A DNA stretch of 64,000 nt from an uncultured Alistipes sp. (GTDB lineage Bacteria > Bacteroidota > Bacteroidia > Bacteroidales > Rikenellaceae): assembly GCA_937899895.1 (NCBI GenBank), contig CALBQR010000062.1, positions 62,001 to 126,000 of the forward strand. The letters run 5' to 3'. Made by a program: the position numbers and the translations under genes. Shown in pieces: positions 1-7,073 of this stretch (position 1 is the first letter of the stretch; each line of letters starts with the position of its first letter). The notes under the pieces were generated by a model. The model saw nothing but the letters and a program-made list of their open reading frames with translations. It had not been told where the DNA came from and searched no databases.

Positions 1-197
1 CGATCGCCATCGAGCATTGACAGCACGTACGAACGATGTGCAATCTGCATTGCAGGGGCATTAGCGTACTTATCCAATGCAACGACCTCGATACCGTAAC
101 GCTGCAATTCGATGGCAACCTCCTTGCCAAGCTCACCCGATCCACAGAGCAGTGCCTTGCGACCTACGGGCGAGAGTGTTGTTCCAATTTTTACCAC
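1..197 (-). CDS. purT: Formate-dependent phosphoribosylglycinamide formyltransferase (PurT), N-terminal part
   Basis: PurT makes formyl-GAR from GAR, formate and ATP in purine synthesis. Only the first ~65 codons lie in the window; the gene runs off the left edge. The motif GSGELGKEVAIELQ followed by a stretch ending HRSYVLSMLDGD is the nucleotide-binding start of the PurT ATP-grasp fold as known from enterobacterial PurT. I place the start at GTG 197 because no ATG lies in frame upstream and the protein then begins just before the conserved first strand. A good promoter sits about 40 bp upstream. The window also carries purN (47435-48046), which catalyses the same step from formyl-THF. Confidence 0.85.
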   Translation of the reverse strand, partial: MVKIGTTLSPVGRKALLCGSGELGKEVAIELQRYGIEVVALDKYANAPAMQIAHRSYVLSMLDGD

Positions 198-234
198 GAT
201 TGAAATATTTTTTTGTGATTATTAATTCGCGACA

Positions 235-265
235 CAAAGATACAATTTTTGGGCGAGTTACACAA
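235..265 (-). promoter_or_regulatory. Promoter for purT
   Basis: On the minus strand TATCTTTG (plus 235-242) is preceded by 20 nt and a TTG at 263-265, the Bacteroidota -7/-33 arrangement. It lies about 40 bp upstream of the purT GTG. Confidence 0.6.
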
Positions 266-276
266 TAGCGCACTTG

Positions 277-284
277 TATATTTG
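277..284 (+). promoter_or_regulatory. -7 element for the iron alcohol dehydrogenase gene
   Basis: TATATTTG lies 57 bp upstream of the ATG at 342. No clear -33 TTG at the expected distance, so this is a partial match. Confidence 0.4.
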
Positions 285-341
285 CTAACAAAGAGTTAGA
301 TTTGCAGATACGAACAGAATGAAACTAAAATTCACAATCCT

Positions 342-1487
342 ATGAATAACTTTACATTTTGCAATCCGACAAAAATCATCTTTGGTCGCGGGCAGATCGC
401 CCGCCTGACACGCGAAATCCCCGCCGACAAGAAGATAATGATCACCTTTGGTGGTGGTTCAGTCCGCCGAAATGGTGTCTATGAGCAGGTTATAGCGGCA
501 CTCGAAGGTCGCGACTACGTCGAGTTTTGGGGTATTGAGCCCAATCCGAAGGTCGAGACTCTGCGCCGTGCCGTAGAGCAGTGTCGTGCAGAGGGCGTCG
601 AATTTCTCTTGGCTGTTGGTGGCGGCTCGGTGCTTGATGGCACGAAGTTGATCGCATCGGCAGTCCATTACGAGGGTGATGCGTGGGAGCTGACGCTGAA
701 AGGTCGCGCACAGGGTCGCGTACTACCCTTCGCCTCGGTTATTACCCTGCCCGCAACAGGCTCCGAGATGAATAACGGCGCAGTAATTTCGAACGCCGCG
801 ACAGCCGAGAAATATGCCTTTTACACCAACTATCCGCAGTTCTCGATCCTCGACCCCGAAACCACATTCTCACTGCCACCCTATCAGGTTGCCTGCGGTA
901 TTGCCGACTCGTTTGTACACGTCATTGAGCAATATCTGACCGAGGTCGGGGTATCGCCGCTTATGGATCGCTGGGCCGAAGGAATTATGCAGACGCTCGT
1001 CGAAGTCGCACCGCGAGTGCGTGAGAATCAGCACGATTACGACGCAATGGCAACCTTTATGCTCTCGGCAACGATGGCTCTCAATGGATTTGTTGCGATG
1101 GGTGTTAAGCAGGATTGGGCGACACATATGATCGGCCACGAACTGACAGCTCTGCACGGATTGACACACGGCCACACGCTGGTAATCATTCTCCCCGCGC
1201 TGATGTCCGTTATGCGCGAGCAGAAGGGGGCAAAGATCGCGCAGCTCGGCGAACGTGTGTTTGGCATTTGCGAGGGCGATATTGACAGCCGCATCGACCG
1301 CACAATCGAGGCTGTCGAAACCTTTTTCCGTTCGCTCGGACTCTCAACCCGTCTCTCGGAAGAGAATATTGGCGAGGAGACGATTACCGAGATCGAGCGT
1401 CGCTTTACCGAGCGCGGCGTAGGCTTTGGCGAGTGCGGCAATATCGACGGCAAGGTTGCTCGCGAGATACTTCTTCGCGCACTCTAA
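342..1487 (+). CDS. Iron-containing alcohol dehydrogenase (YqhD/butanol dehydrogenase type)
   Basis: Cytoplasmic NAD(P)H-dependent reductase of aldehydes, group III alcohol dehydrogenase family. The 381 aa length is normal. The nucleotide-binding GGGSVLDGTK is at residues 93-102, and the probable divalent metal ligands are Asp189, His193, His262 and His276, in the family order (GIADSFVH, then THMIGHELTALHGLTHGH). The physiological substrate cannot be read from sequence; relatives act on butanal and other short or toxic aldehydes. Transcribed alone: its own promoter upstream and a strong terminator just after the stop. Confidence 0.88.
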   Translation: MNNFTFCNPTKIIFGRGQIARLTREIPADKKIMITFGGGSVRRNGVYEQVIAALEGRDYVEFWGIEPNPKVETLRRAVEQCRAEGVEFLLAVGGGSVLDGTKLIASAVHYEGDAWELTLKGRAQGRVLPFASVITLPATGSEMNNGAVISNAATAEKYAFYTNYPQFSILDPETTFSLPPYQVACGIADSFVHVIEQYLTEVGVSPLMDRWAEGIMQTLVEVAPRVRENQHDYDAMATFMLSATMALNGFVAMGVKQDWATHMIGHELTALHGLTHGHTLVIILPALMSVMREQKGAKIAQLGERVFGICEGDIDSRIDRTIEAVETFFRSLGLSTRLSEENIGEETITEIERRFTERGVGFGECGNIDGKVAREILLRAL

Positions 1488-1507
1488 AACGCATCGTCTG
1501 AACATAG

Positions 1508-1546
1508 AACGAGCCTGCACACCTTGCGCGTGCAGGCTCGTTTTTT
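1508..1546 (+). terminator. Rho-independent terminator after the alcohol dehydrogenase
   Basis: Perfect stem AACGAGCCTGCAC / GTGCAGGCTCGTT with a short loop, followed by a T run. The end of the small minus-strand ORF faces it. Confidence 0.85.
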
Positions 1547-1561
1547 ATTCGCTTGCGCCAA

Positions 1562-1753
1562 CTACCAATTATTGGTGCATTTATAGACGTAGAAAACCGT
1601 TGTCGAGAGATCAAGCGGGCGGTATTCGCCCGAACGATTCATACGGCTTTGCGCCTCTCGAAATGGGCGCAGATGTTCGAGCAACTGTGGCAGAGTGCCC
1701 GTAATACGTATAGCGCGATTGTAGCTCAACAGAGCCTCCATAGAGTTCATCAT
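1562..1753 (-). CDS. Small uncharacterised protein, 63 aa
   Basis: I do not recognise this protein. The reading frame starts ATG-ATG and ends with Asn-Asn-Trp; it has no signal peptide or membrane segment, and a basic centre. It is kept because a consensus promoter ends ten bases upstream of the start and because its codons (GCT, CGC, TCG, GGC, CTG) resemble neighbouring genes. It occupies the whole gap between the terminator at 1508-1546 and the promoter, with no better frame on either strand. It could instead be the non-coding start of a small RNA. Confidence 0.4.
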   Translation of the reverse strand: MMNSMEALLSYNRAIRITGTLPQLLEHLRPFREAQSRMNRSGEYRPLDLSTTVFYVYKCTNNW

Positions 1754-1769
1754 AGCGTGTGATTTTGCA

Positions 1770-1801
1770 CAAAGATAGCTCTTTTTGTTCGATTGTCCAA
1801 A
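1770..1801 (-). promoter_or_regulatory. Promoter for the small ORF at 1562-1753
   Basis: Minus strand TTTG (plus 1798-1801), 20-nt spacer, TATCTTTG (plus 1770-1777). Full Bacteroidota consensus, with predicted transcription start about 10 nt before the ATG. Confidence 0.6.
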
Positions 1802-1836
1802 CCCCTCAACCAGACAACGCGAAACAACAAGCGCAG

Positions 1837-3897
1837 TTAAAATCGCAATTGCAATGAGATGTTAATTCGGAAACGGTCGATCGGATAGTTCTCAATCGCC
1901 GACTCGCGGTGGGTCAGTCGCCAAATTGCATCGACACGCAACACTTTGAAGATATTTTCGATACCCACGCCCATTTCGAGGTATGGCTTTCGCACCGAGC
2001 CTATACCTTCGGGAAAGAGCATCGCTGCGCGAGCGGTCGCCAACGAGCCGTTGTTTCTCTCGGAGAGTGCGCCCCAAGCCCCCTTGAATACAAATACCTC
2101 GTGCAGTTTCAGATGTTTAACAAGAGGAATATGTCCCAAAATCAGCCCTTTGAAATGGTGTTCATAGAACCACTCTGCCCACACGTCTGACACAAATTCG
2201 AGATAATTCATACACGAAAAGGCCTGTCGGTCATAGTAATACGAGCCATTACCCGCGTGAATTTTCAGCAGCGGATAGGGCACTTTGCCAAACACACGAC
2301 CCGAACTCAAAATCAGTTGCGACTCGCCCGCGCGCCCCATCGGCAGTCGATAGAGCAGATTGGCCTCCACGCGACCGAAATTATACTCGCCGCCCATAAG
2401 CCCTTTAACTCCCACCGTCGCATTAAGAGCCAAAATCGGATAGCGTGAGCCGAGCGTAAAATAATCGAAGTAGCGACGAGCCTTCATCTCGCGGTGCGAT
2501 AGACGCGCCGACAGACCAAACGAAGCGACATCCAACCGTTCAAACCGCTCTCCATCAGGCGCGACCATAGGCACATAGCCATTCGCATCAATCTCGCGGA
2601 AACTGAAATCAAGCCCCGTTTCGACTCCCTCGATCCATTCGTGGTTATAGCGCACCGAGAGTTCATCGGTCATTGATGCGCGCGCCTTGCCGCTACGCAC
2701 AAGCGACGTGCGAGCCACCAATGGCTCGACAAAGGGATTGACTCCCGCACCAAGTTGCACCAAATCGTGGCGATAGGAGACGGTAAATTTGCGTTGCAGG
2801 CTATTATTCAATGCCACCTCAACTGCACCACCACCCTTCAATGCGGCATCTTTGACTCCGTAAGCCGCATAGCCGGTCAATCGCAGACGACGACTGAAAA
2901 GGTCTGTCGTGCGTAGTCCGTATGCAAAGCGGACATCCTCCATTCGGTTGAACGACATTATTCGATCGTATGGCCCCCAACTGATCGGACCTCGCTCGTA
3001 ATAACGCGATGCAATCGCAATTGCAATCGAGTAGATATCGCGCACCAATGGCGTTCGGGTAACCGAGTCGATCATCTCGACAGTTGCCTGTTCGCGCTCA
3101 TTCAAGGGATTCGATGCCCGCCATTTGGCTGCATCGCCTTCGAGCGTATAGTTGCGCACTCTCCGACGTCGCGCCAAACGCTCAATATTTGCAGGGATCT
3201 CGGCTATCACTTGCGGCTCGCCATAGGCGACTTCACAACGACCCAGAATCGTTATCGTACGCTTGCCGACAGCGAAACTAACAATCTGATATTGAGCCGA
3301 TAGATTTCGCAATGCGCCCGTTGCGTCGATCTCCATTTCACCGACAAAGCCCTCACCCTCGCGCGGCACGAAGGCAATTCGCGTTGTCGCCCCCTGCCCA
3401 ACAAATTCGTAACGATATTGCGCCGTATCAAGCGGGCCGATCAACTCGCGCCCCAAGACCAAGATTCGGTCCGAAAAGAGATCGACCGCCAACGGCAGCT
3501 GGTCGGCAATTTGCGAAACGGAGTAGTCCTCTTTGATACCCGCAATATGCGCCCCCGAAATCTGCTCATAGGCGAGTGCGGGAGAATGGCGAAGAAAGAT
3601 CTCCGACTCGGTTTCAAGCAACAGCACGGGAATATATCGTTCAGACGTAACGACCGAAGTATCAACATTTTCAAGCACAAAGCCAAATCGACGTTGAAGA
3701 TATCGGCAGGCGAACTCCCTCTGCTCACTCGGTATACCGATTTCGGTCGTTGTGCGAGCCGAGATACGCTCCGCATTTGCCCCCTCGCACTGCGCCCGTA
3801 CCGTCGCAACACGCTCGGCCGGCGTCTGTGCGCACAGAGCACCCGACACCACCAGCGCGAGAGTCATAACAATATATTTCACAATGCGATATCCCAT
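1837..3897 (-). CDS. DUF5686 family outer-membrane protein
   Basis: Predicted outer-membrane beta-barrel protein of the DUF5686 family, which is restricted to Bacteroidota and has no established function. The start is set at ATG 3897 (686 aa), which gives a clean signal peptide (MGYRIVKYIVMTLALVVSGA, then LCAQ); the open frame further upstream lies across the promoter. The C-terminal half carries family hallmarks: CMNYLEFVSDVWAEWFYEHH, then a run with HLKLHEVFVFKG, and a final strand ending in LQLRF as expected for Bam-dependent barrels. Unlike many relatives it lacks the N-terminal carboxypeptidase-regulatory domain. Monocistronic. Confidence 0.8.
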   Translation of the reverse strand: MGYRIVKYIVMTLALVVSGALCAQTPAERVATVRAQCEGANAERISARTTTEIGIPSEQREFACRYLQRRFGFVLENVDTSVVTSERYIPVLLLETESEIFLRHSPALAYEQISGAHIAGIKEDYSVSQIADQLPLAVDLFSDRILVLGRELIGPLDTAQYRYEFVGQGATTRIAFVPREGEGFVGEMEIDATGALRNLSAQYQIVSFAVGKRTITILGRCEVAYGEPQVIAEIPANIERLARRRRVRNYTLEGDAAKWRASNPLNEREQATVEMIDSVTRTPLVRDIYSIAIAIASRYYERGPISWGPYDRIMSFNRMEDVRFAYGLRTTDLFSRRLRLTGYAAYGVKDAALKGGGAVEVALNNSLQRKFTVSYRHDLVQLGAGVNPFVEPLVARTSLVRSGKARASMTDELSVRYNHEWIEGVETGLDFSFREIDANGYVPMVAPDGERFERLDVASFGLSARLSHREMKARRYFDYFTLGSRYPILALNATVGVKGLMGGEYNFGRVEANLLYRLPMGRAGESQLILSSGRVFGKVPYPLLKIHAGNGSYYYDRQAFSCMNYLEFVSDVWAEWFYEHHFKGLILGHIPLVKHLKLHEVFVFKGAWGALSERNNGSLATARAAMLFPEGIGSVRKPYLEMGVGIENIFKVLRVDAIWRLTHRESAIENYPIDRFRINISLQLRF

Positions 3898-3921
3898 TTT
3901 CAACGATACAATTAACCACCG

Positions 3922-3952
3922 CAAAGGTAGCCAATCACGCGCACGTAACAAA
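3922..3952 (-). promoter_or_regulatory. Promoter for the DUF5686 gene
   Basis: TTTG (plus 3949-3952), exactly 19 nt, TACCTTTG (plus 3922-3929) on the minus strand. It lies 24 bp upstream of the chosen ATG 3897 and helps fix that start. Confidence 0.75.
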
Positions 3953-3970
3953 TGCTCGCGAGGAAAAATT

Positions 3971-4001
3971 TTTGTGATTCGCTTTTTTTTGCGTAACTTC
4001 G
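3971..4001 (+). promoter_or_regulatory. Promoter for the DJ-1 family gene
   Basis: TTTG (3971-3974), exactly 19 nt, TAACTTCG (3994-4001). One mismatch in the -7 box. Leader to ATG 4120 is about 110 nt. Confidence 0.5.
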
Positions 4002-4119
4002 TAGGGTGCAAAAGAGCGAATTCGCTTATTTGGTCTTCATCAACGAGACGAACAAAGTCCAAATGGTTTGACCGAGGATGAGCAACAACCTTTCCAATTT
4101 AATTTTGCGCATTGAAACA

Positions 4120-4671
4120 ATGAACAAAGCATATATACTTCTTGCCGAGGGTTTCGAGGTTATCGAGGCTCTGGCCACAATCGACGTAATGCAGCGCGGC
4201 GGCATCGAATGCGTACGCGTTGCGATCGGCGAAGAGCGGAATGTGCGGTCATCGCACGGGATTGTCGAGTGTCGTGCCGATCTGCTATTGAGCGATGCCG
4301 ACCTCTCTGACGGCGCAGCACTGATTCTGCCCGGTGGTAACCCCGGATACATCAATTTGGGAGCGAATGAGATAGTGCGCGAATGGGTACGTCGCTACTA
4401 CGCAGAGGGTCGCATAGTGGCGGCAATTTGCGGTGCGCCAACCGTCTTGGCATTGAGCAATGTAGCTCGCGGGCGAGCAATCACCTGCCACAGCTCGGTC
4501 CGCGAGCAGATGGAGGGATACGACTATCGAGGTGGCAATGTGGTCGAAGATGGGTGCTTGATCACAGGCGCAGGTGCAGGCGTCTCGGTCGAGTTTGCAC
4601 TCGCCGTGGCCGCACGTCTGACCGATCCCGAAACACTCGCCCGCATAAAGCGCGGAATGGAGTTTCGATAG
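4120..4671 (+). CDS. DJ-1/PfpI family protein (YajL-like)
   Basis: Cytoplasmic protein of the DJ-1/ThiJ superfamily, linked in other organisms to oxidative or carbonyl stress defence (chaperone or deglycase; function debated). The N-terminus KAYILLAEGFEVIEALATID, the AALILPGG turn and the nucleophile elbow AAICGAP with its reactive Cys are the YajL/DJ-1 signature. Length is 183 aa. ATG 4120 is chosen because it starts right at the first strand; an ATG at 4078 would add 14 residues without family support. It faces no operon partner; purM follows after its own promoter. Confidence 0.85.
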   Translation: MNKAYILLAEGFEVIEALATIDVMQRGGIECVRVAIGEERNVRSSHGIVECRADLLLSDADLSDGAALILPGGNPGYINLGANEIVREWVRRYYAEGRIVAAICGAPTVLALSNVARGRAITCHSSVREQMEGYDYRGGNVVEDGCLITGAGAGVSVEFALAVAARLTDPETLARIKRGMEFR

Positions 4672-4734
4672 TGGTAAGCAGGGCTGCGAAAAGGGCTGCA
4701 AGCAAAATATTTTCGCCAGATTTTCGTTCGCACA

Positions 4735-4766
4735 CTTGCGAATCCGCTCTGTGCTTGCTATCTTTG
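4735..4766 (+). promoter_or_regulatory. Promoter for purM
   Basis: CTTG (4735-4738), 20-nt spacer, TATCTTTG (4759-4766), 50 bp upstream of the ATG. Confidence 0.65.
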
Positions 4767-4815
4767 TATGTTCAAACATTTTGTAAAATCAAACAACCCA
4801 AGATAATAACAAATT

Positions 4816-5994
4816 ATGACTGCCGAATCACGTTATAGCCGTCGTGGCGTTTCGTTCTCGAAAGAGGATGTCCACGCCGCAATCAAAAAGATTGACAAAG
4901 GTCTCTATCCCAAAGCCTTCTGTAAGATTATTCCCGACACATTGAGCGGCTCGCCCGACCATTGTATCATTATGCACGCCGACGGTGCGGGCACCAAATC
5001 GTCGCTCGCCTACCTCTATTGGAAGGAGACGGGCGATATGTCGGTTTGGCGTGGCATTGCGCAGGATGCAATCGTTATGAACACCGACGATTTGATGTGC
5101 GTCGGTGCAGTCGATAATATCCTGCTCTCATCGACCATCGGCCGCAACAAGCGACTGATCCCCGGCGAGGTAATCTCGGCGGTGATTAACGGAACGGAGG
5201 AGTTCTTGCAGTCGATGCGCGATATGGGTGTCGAGATTATTTCGACGGGTGGCGAGACGGCCGACGTGGGTGATTTGGTGCGCACGATCATTGTCGATAG
5301 CACCGTTACGGCACGTATGGAGCGCAAGAACGTTATCTCGAACGACGCTATCCGCGACGGAGCTATCATCGTGGGTTTCAGCTCGTTCGGACAGGCTAAA
5401 TATGAGAAGGAGTACAACGGCGGTATGGGTAGCAACGGCCTTACTTCGGCTCGCCACGATGTGTTTGCGCACTATCTGGCAGAGCAGTTCCCCGAAAGCT
5501 ACGACAACGCCCTGCCGCAAGATCTGGTCTATACGGGCGGCTATCGCCTGACCGATAAGGTCGAGGGCTGCGATCTGACGATGGGTAAGCTGGTGCTGTC
5601 GCCGACACGTACCTATCTGCCCGTTGTTCGCGAGGCGTTGAAGGAGTATCGCGGCAATATCGAGGGTATGATCCATTGCAGCGGTGGCGCGCAGACCAAA
5701 GTTCTGCACTTTGTTGATAATCTGCACGTAATCAAAGACAACCTCTTCCCCACCCCCATTCTGTTCCGCGCAATTCAGGAGCAGAGCCAGACCCCGTGGA
5801 GCGAGATGTTCTGCGTATTCAATATGGGCCATCGCTTGGAGATGTACGTCGATAGCGAGGAGGCTGCACGTGGTTTGATCGACATCGCTCGTTCGTACGG
5901 CATCGAGGCACAGGTGATCGGTCGCGTCGAAGCCGCCGAGAAGGCTTCGGTAACCATTCGCCACGAGGGTAACGAATACAACTACAATAAGTAG
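4816..5994 (+). CDS. purM: Phosphoribosylformylglycinamidine cyclo-ligase (PurM, AIR synthase, Bacteroidota type)
   Basis: Closes the imidazole ring of FGAM with ATP to give AIR in purine synthesis. The 392 aa chain has the PurM-family N-terminal domain: an early YSRRGVSF, then IIMHADGAGTKSSLAYLYWK, the substrate stretch DAIVMNTDDLMCVGA and the glycine-rich ISTGGETADVGD. The C-terminal AIR-synthase domain includes HCSGGAQTK. Bacteroidota PurM is somewhat longer and more diverged than the 345 aa enterobacterial enzyme, and databases often call it AIR synthase-related protein; a non-PurM role in the same superfamily is possible but less likely. Own promoter and terminator. Confidence 0.82.
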   Translation: MTAESRYSRRGVSFSKEDVHAAIKKIDKGLYPKAFCKIIPDTLSGSPDHCIIMHADGAGTKSSLAYLYWKETGDMSVWRGIAQDAIVMNTDDLMCVGAVDNILLSSTIGRNKRLIPGEVISAVINGTEEFLQSMRDMGVEIISTGGETADVGDLVRTIIVDSTVTARMERKNVISNDAIRDGAIIVGFSSFGQAKYEKEYNGGMGSNGLTSARHDVFAHYLAEQFPESYDNALPQDLVYTGGYRLTDKVEGCDLTMGKLVLSPTRTYLPVVREALKEYRGNIEGMIHCSGGAQTKVLHFVDNLHVIKDNLFPTPILFRAIQEQSQTPWSEMFCVFNMGHRLEMYVDSEEAARGLIDIARSYGIEAQVIGRVEAAEKASVTIRHEGNEYNYNK

Positions 5995-6015
5995 AAATCG
6001 CTTGTAACACAAATA

Positions 6016-6054
6016 GAAACGCCCGATCTCACAACGAGGTCGGGCGTTCTGTTT
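6016..6054 (+). terminator. Terminator between purM and the META lipoprotein
   Basis: Stem GAACGCCCGA / TCGGGCGTTC with a 13-nt loop, then GTTT. Positioned to serve purM and possibly the convergent lipoprotein gene. Confidence 0.75.
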
Positions 6055-6070
6055 CATTAAATGCTGACAA

Positions 6071-6511
6071 CTACTTGCTGGGCGGCAGCTCGGCACCTAC
6101 GGCCTGGAACACGGCTCGCAGCTCGCCATCGCTGATAAGCATCAACATCGGGCCATCCATCTTGAAGTCGGTAGTCGAACCAAGGATATCAACAAAGCGA
6201 CGCTCCTGGTCGTCATTGGGGCAGAGCATACGGGTCATACCGATATCCGAAATCATCATATCGCCATCAACATCAGCCGTATAGCGCGCTGTCAGACGGT
6301 TGCAATCAGCAATGCCGCTCAACGTATTATCGTTAGCAAAGATAATCGTATAGTTATCTGCCGGAGTTACATCGCGGCCCTCGATCTGTGCCAACTGCCA
6401 CTGCGTACCAACCAGCGGCTTGCCATAACGCTTCTGAAACAGATCGCACTTGCAGCAAGCGGTTGCCATCACGGCAAGAGTTGCGATGATCAATGTTTTT
6501 GCAATTTTCAT
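6071..6511 (-). CDS. META domain (HslJ-like) lipoprotein
   Basis: Secreted lipoprotein of 146 aa. The start at ATG 6511 gives a classic lipoprotein signal (MKIAKTLIIATLAVMATAC) with the lipidated Cys next to a second Cys. The body matches the META/HslJ fold: LVGTQWQLAQIEG, then NTLSGIADCNRLTARY and the pattern GMTRMLCPNDDQERRF. In Enterobacteria HslJ is linked to novobiocin resistance and heat shock; in Bacteroidota the role is unknown. Divergent from ridA; the two genes share a very short promoter region. Confidence 0.82.
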   Translation of the reverse strand: MKIAKTLIIATLAVMATACCKCDLFQKRYGKPLVGTQWQLAQIEGRDVTPADNYTIIFANDNTLSGIADCNRLTARYTADVDGDMMISDIGMTRMLCPNDDQERRFVDILGSTTDFKMDGPMLMLISDGELRAVFQAVGAELPPSK

Positions 6512-6556
6512 TCTCTTGATATTTTTGTTATTTGTTATTTTTTCGGTTTTACGGTG

Positions 6557-6584
6557 CAAATTTACGCAAATTAAGCTATATTTG
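6557..6584. promoter_or_regulatory. Divergent promoter region for the META lipoprotein and ridA
   Basis: Minus strand TAAATTTG at plus 6557-6564 points to the lipoprotein; plus strand TATATTTG at 6577-6584 points to ridA, 29 bp before its ATG. The -7 boxes are only 12 bp apart, so each promoter's spacer contains the other's start region. A -33 ATTG at the right distance is seen only for the minus-strand promoter. Confidence 0.5.
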
Positions 6585-6612
6585 CAATAAAGTTAAACTA
6601 AACTCATAAACT

Positions 6613-6987
6613 ATGAAACGAATCATCGCATCTCCTTTCGCTCCGAAGGCGGTAGGCCCCTATTCGCAGGCTGTCGAGGCTAATGGCACGCTCTATATTT
6701 CGGGTCAGCTCCCGATTGACCCCGCAACAGGCAAGATGCCCGAAGGTATTGAGGCACAGACCGCACGCTCGCTTGACAACATCCGCGCAATCCTCGAAGA
6801 GGCAGGCTACACGCTCGACGACGTTGTTAAATCGACCGTTCTGCTGGCCGACATCGCAGATTTCGGTGCAATGAATGGCGTTTATGCCAAATACTATACA
6901 AAAGATATGCCCGCCCGCGTTTGCTACGAGGTTGCAAACCTGCCGATGGGTGCATTGGTCGAGATCGAGACTATCGCTGTTAAGTAG
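6613..6987 (+). CDS. ridA: RidA family reactive intermediate (enamine/imine) deaminase
   Basis: Cytosolic trimeric enzyme that hydrolyses reactive 2-aminoacrylate and related enamines released by PLP enzymes. The 124 aa length is standard. Visible hallmarks: APKAVGPYSQAVEANGTLYI at the N-terminus and the C-terminal PARVCYEVANLPMGALVEIE, including the Arg that binds the substrate carboxylate. Monocistronic, with its own promoter and a strong terminator. Confidence 0.95.
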   Translation: MKRIIASPFAPKAVGPYSQAVEANGTLYISGQLPIDPATGKMPEGIEAQTARSLDNIRAILEEAGYTLDDVVKSTVLLADIADFGAMNGVYAKYYTKDMPARVCYEVANLPMGALVEIETIAVK

Positions 6988-7010
6988 TCGCACGACTGAC
7001 TTTCGTGCAA

Positions 7011-7045
7011 AAAGCCGTAACCCCCAAAAGGTTACGGCTTTTCTT
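7011..7045 (+). terminator. Terminator after ridA
   Basis: GCCGTAACC / GGTTACGGC stem with a 7-nt loop and TTTTCTT. Confidence 0.85.
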
Positions 7046-7073
7046 GTTGCATCGAAGCGCGAACTTACCTACA

